The notes beneath the pieces are model-generated. The model was not told the origin of the DNA. It saw only the letters and a list, made by a program, of their open reading frames with translations, and made no database searches. Shown piece by piece: positions 41,270 through 41,373 of a DNA stretch of 41,373 bases; within the stretch, counting starts at the first letter, position 1, and every line of letters begins with the position of its first letter. Position numbers and translations under genes: made by a program. The stretch is taken from contig NZ_CABVII010000040.1 of the NCBI RefSeq assembly GCF_902497995.1, positions 1 through 41,373 of the forward strand. Reading direction: 5' to 3'. This DNA comes from Pseudomonas fluorescens (GTDB taxonomy: Bacteria > Pseudomonadota > Gammaproteobacteria > Pseudomonadales > Pseudomonadaceae).

Positions 41270-41373
41270 ATCTTGACGATGACCTACTCTCACATGGGGA
41301 AACCCCACACTACCATCGGCGATGCATCGTTTCACTGCTGAGTTCGGGATGGGATCAGGTGGTTCCAATGCTC
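41270..41373 (-). rRNA. rrf: 5S ribosomal RNA, partial (5' end outside window)
   Basis: The minus strand reads as typical Pseudomonas 5S rRNA, including CCACCTGATCCCATCCCGAA and GGGGTTTCCCCATGTGAGAG. About the first 15 nt lie beyond the window. An rrn operon therefore enters from the right, and its terminator follows. Confidence 0.97.

Overview
This window comes from a fluorescent-group Pseudomonas chromosome, closest in feel to the P. fluorescens complex. Three things say so: protein wording, high GC with strong codon bias, and gene order. The order (phr, pagL, murI, moeB, prmC, prfA, hemA, lbcA, lolB, ispE, tRNA-Gln, prs, rplY, pth, ychF, and later rimI, holD, mksBEF) is the one I know from P. 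aeruginosa PA4660 to PA4686. Paired REP elements separate many transcription units.

Region 1 (1-4950) is a light or photo-oxidative-stress operon. It holds a YbgA-type DUF523/DUF1722 protein, a MerR-family regulator resembling class II LitR, CPD photolyase, a coupled 41-codon ORF, and an SDR that has lost its catalytic tyrosine. The promoter carries three TTGTACA boxes. A YkgJ-type cysteine-cluster gene follows. Region 2 (5080-10460, minus strand) holds the lipid A deacylase gene pagL, with a possible AlgU promoter, and the tightly packed chain hemA-prfA-prmC-moeB-murI.

Region 3 (10870-17800, plus strand) covers outer-membrane lipoprotein biology (lbcA, lolB), isoprenoid synthesis (ispE), tRNA-Gln, nucleotide precursor synthesis (prs) and translation (rplY, pth, ychF). 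A long nested inverted repeat lies between rplY and pth. Region 4 (17980-30390) is more accessory. It has an Fsr-like MFS pump, tRNA-Met, a nucleoside deaminase, a double ABM-domain membrane protein, a lipoprotein-type gamma-glutamyltransferase, a higBA module whose toxin gene is frameshifted, ddlA, a divergent pair of transporters (MHS symporter and AtoE-type short-chain fatty acid carrier), an unrecognised secreted protein and a beta-carbonic anhydrase.

Region 5 (30550-41373) has an acidic disordered protein, rimI, the cryptic pseudomonad holD (Pol III psi), the condensin operon mksBEF without mksG, and a 49-bp REP-derived tandem array. Beyond that is an envelope lipid-transport locus: a two-gene PqiA/LetA pair plus an MCE protein with six repeats. 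The window ends inside a 5S rRNA gene on the minus strand, followed by its terminator, so an rrn operon points at the pqi/let locus.

Most of this is core housekeeping DNA. The least ordinary features are the TTGTACA promoter and the dead-looking SDR, the rplY-pth structured element, the frameshifted HigB under a textbook operator-promoter, the palindrome inside the mksBEF promoter, the REP array that supplies the MCE gene's stop codon, and the six-module MCE protein with no PqiC partner.
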